From Clostridia bacterium (GTDB lineage: Bacteria; Bacillota; Clostridia; Oscillospirales; QAKW01): a stretch of DNA of 44,062 bases. A program made the position numbers and the translations under genes. Below the pieces are notes generated by a model. That model was not told where the DNA came from. It was given only the letters and a program-made list of their open reading frames with translations, and searched no databases. Every line of letters begins with the position of its first letter. The first letter of the stretch is position 1. The stretch spans positions 1 through 44,062 of the forward strand of contig JAFSCX010000059.1 of assembly GCA_017436525.1 (NCBI GenBank). The letters are read 5' to 3'. Shown piece after piece: positions 43,756 through 44,062 of the stretch.

Positions 43756-43756
43756 C

Positions 43757-43887
43757 CAGACTGTCAAAAAAGGCACAGACCGCAGAAAATAAGAGAACTA
43801 AAGAAATCTGCCGATTCTATAAATTAGCAAGAGAAAAGAAAGCCCACTCTTTTTCCTTGCTTTCTTATTATAGGGAAAAAATCCGCA
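43757..43887. mobile_element. MITE-like structured repeat, copy 2 (inverted relative to copy 1)
   Basis: The segment from CAGACTGTCAAAAAAGGC to AAAAAATCCGCA matches the reverse complement of 40793-40922, with scattered differences, including a shared AGCAAG...CTTGCT hairpin core. One terminal repeat is missing on its right side. It directly follows the terminator. Confidence 0.7.
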
Positions 43888-43903
43888 TGATGATGCGGAT
43901 TTT
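43878..43903. terminator. Hairpin after MITE-like copy 2
   Basis: AAAATCCGCAT (43878-43888) and ATGCGGATTTT (43893-43903) pair around GATG. It overlaps the end of the repeat. Whether it ends a transcript cannot be told. Confidence 0.55.
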
Positions 43904-43950
43904 GAATAAAATTTTCTGCTTTCCGCCGATCTGCTCTCTACCGTGCGTCA

Positions 43951-44011
43951 AACCTAATGGTAACCTTTCCAATTTGCATGATGGAAAATTATCCACTTAT
44001 ACCATTAGGTT
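43951..44011. repeat. Long inverted repeat with 11-bp arms
   Basis: AACCTAATGGT (43951-43961) and ACCATTAGGTT (44001-44011) are perfectly complementary. Between them TTTCCA and TGGAAA make an inner stem, and TTATCCACT (one mismatch from a DnaA box) is found near 43990. The remainder of 43904-44062 has no gene. Confidence 0.6.
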
Positions 44012-44020
44012 ATCCTATTC

Positions 44021-44058
44021 CCCACCAAAACTTCAGTTTTATCGGGGACCCCCGAAAA
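44021..44058 (-). repeat. Paired-hairpin repeat element, copy 2
   Basis: Read on the minus strand it is CGGGGGTCCCCG, then AAAACTGAAGTTTT, then GGTGGGG, parallel to 155-195 (CGGGGTCCCCG, CGAAAC...GTTTCG, TTGGGG). The window ends inside or just after it. Confidence 0.55.
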
Positions 44059-44062
44059 AACG

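Overview
The window is a chromosomal replication-origin neighbourhood from a low-to-mid GC Firmicute, most likely an anaerobic member of the Clostridia. The signs are the canonical rpmH-rnpA-yidD-yidC-jag and dnaA-dnaN-yaaA-recF-remB-gyrB-gyrA order, near-perfect parS sites beside parAB, RNase Y, a rubrerythrin, an S-layer-homology protein, strong AGGAGG-type ribosome binding sites and perfect sigma-A promoters. The exact genus cannot be read from the sequence alone.

Layout. 1-4650: a parS-containing structured leader, then parA-parB-(coiled-coil membrane protein)-rnhA-(solute-binding-like lipoprotein) as one tightly overlapped operon. 4650-6290: rubrerythrin, a 30-bp perfect palindrome, a chain of small hairpins, and three small genes (four-cysteine protein, ribbon-helix-helix protein, small exported or membrane protein). 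6290-13250: uppP-ftsK on the minus strand, then rny and a Na/Pi cotransporter on the plus strand. 13250-22480: rsmG, mnmG, mnmE, jag, yidC, yidD, rnpA and rpmH on the minus strand, interrupted by a plus-strand GH20 hexosaminidase gene between mnmE and jag and by a 41-42 bp period AT-rich repeat array between mnmG and mnmE. 22480-32820: a GlyQS-type glycyl-tRNA synthetase divergent from dnaA, then dnaA through gyrA. 32930-36690: an SLH protein, then a cobalamin-riboswitch-controlled pair (DUF4430 protein plus ECF-type S component). 36090-39750: recA-recX-rimO-pgsA as one overlapped operon. 39880-40760: a strictly 43-bp-period array of palindromes leading into the promoter of a small XRE-type regulator. 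40780-44062: an AT-rich accessory island (XRE membrane regulator, lipoprotein, ECF sigma factor, DUF4367 anti-sigma) bounded by two inverted copies of a roughly 130-140 bp MITE-like repeat.

How it works together. Most genes run chromosome replication, segregation, RNA maturation and membrane-protein insertion. The genes pointing away from dnaA on both sides (rpmH/rnpA side minus, dnaN/gyrA side plus) put the origin at about 23.9-25.6 kb, and the parS/parAB locus lies about 24 kb away. The three most interesting non-core items are: (1) the 11-copy palindrome array with exact helical phasing next to a small DNA-binding protein gene; (2) the B12 riboswitch operon, which predicts that a DUF4430 protein works with an ECF S component in corrinoid uptake; (3) several families of repeated, structured intergenic DNA that occur twice in this window (30-bp palindrome, MITE-like repeat, paired-hairpin element at the two window ends).

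Limits: all functional calls are by eye from motifs. No database, folding or alignment tool was used.
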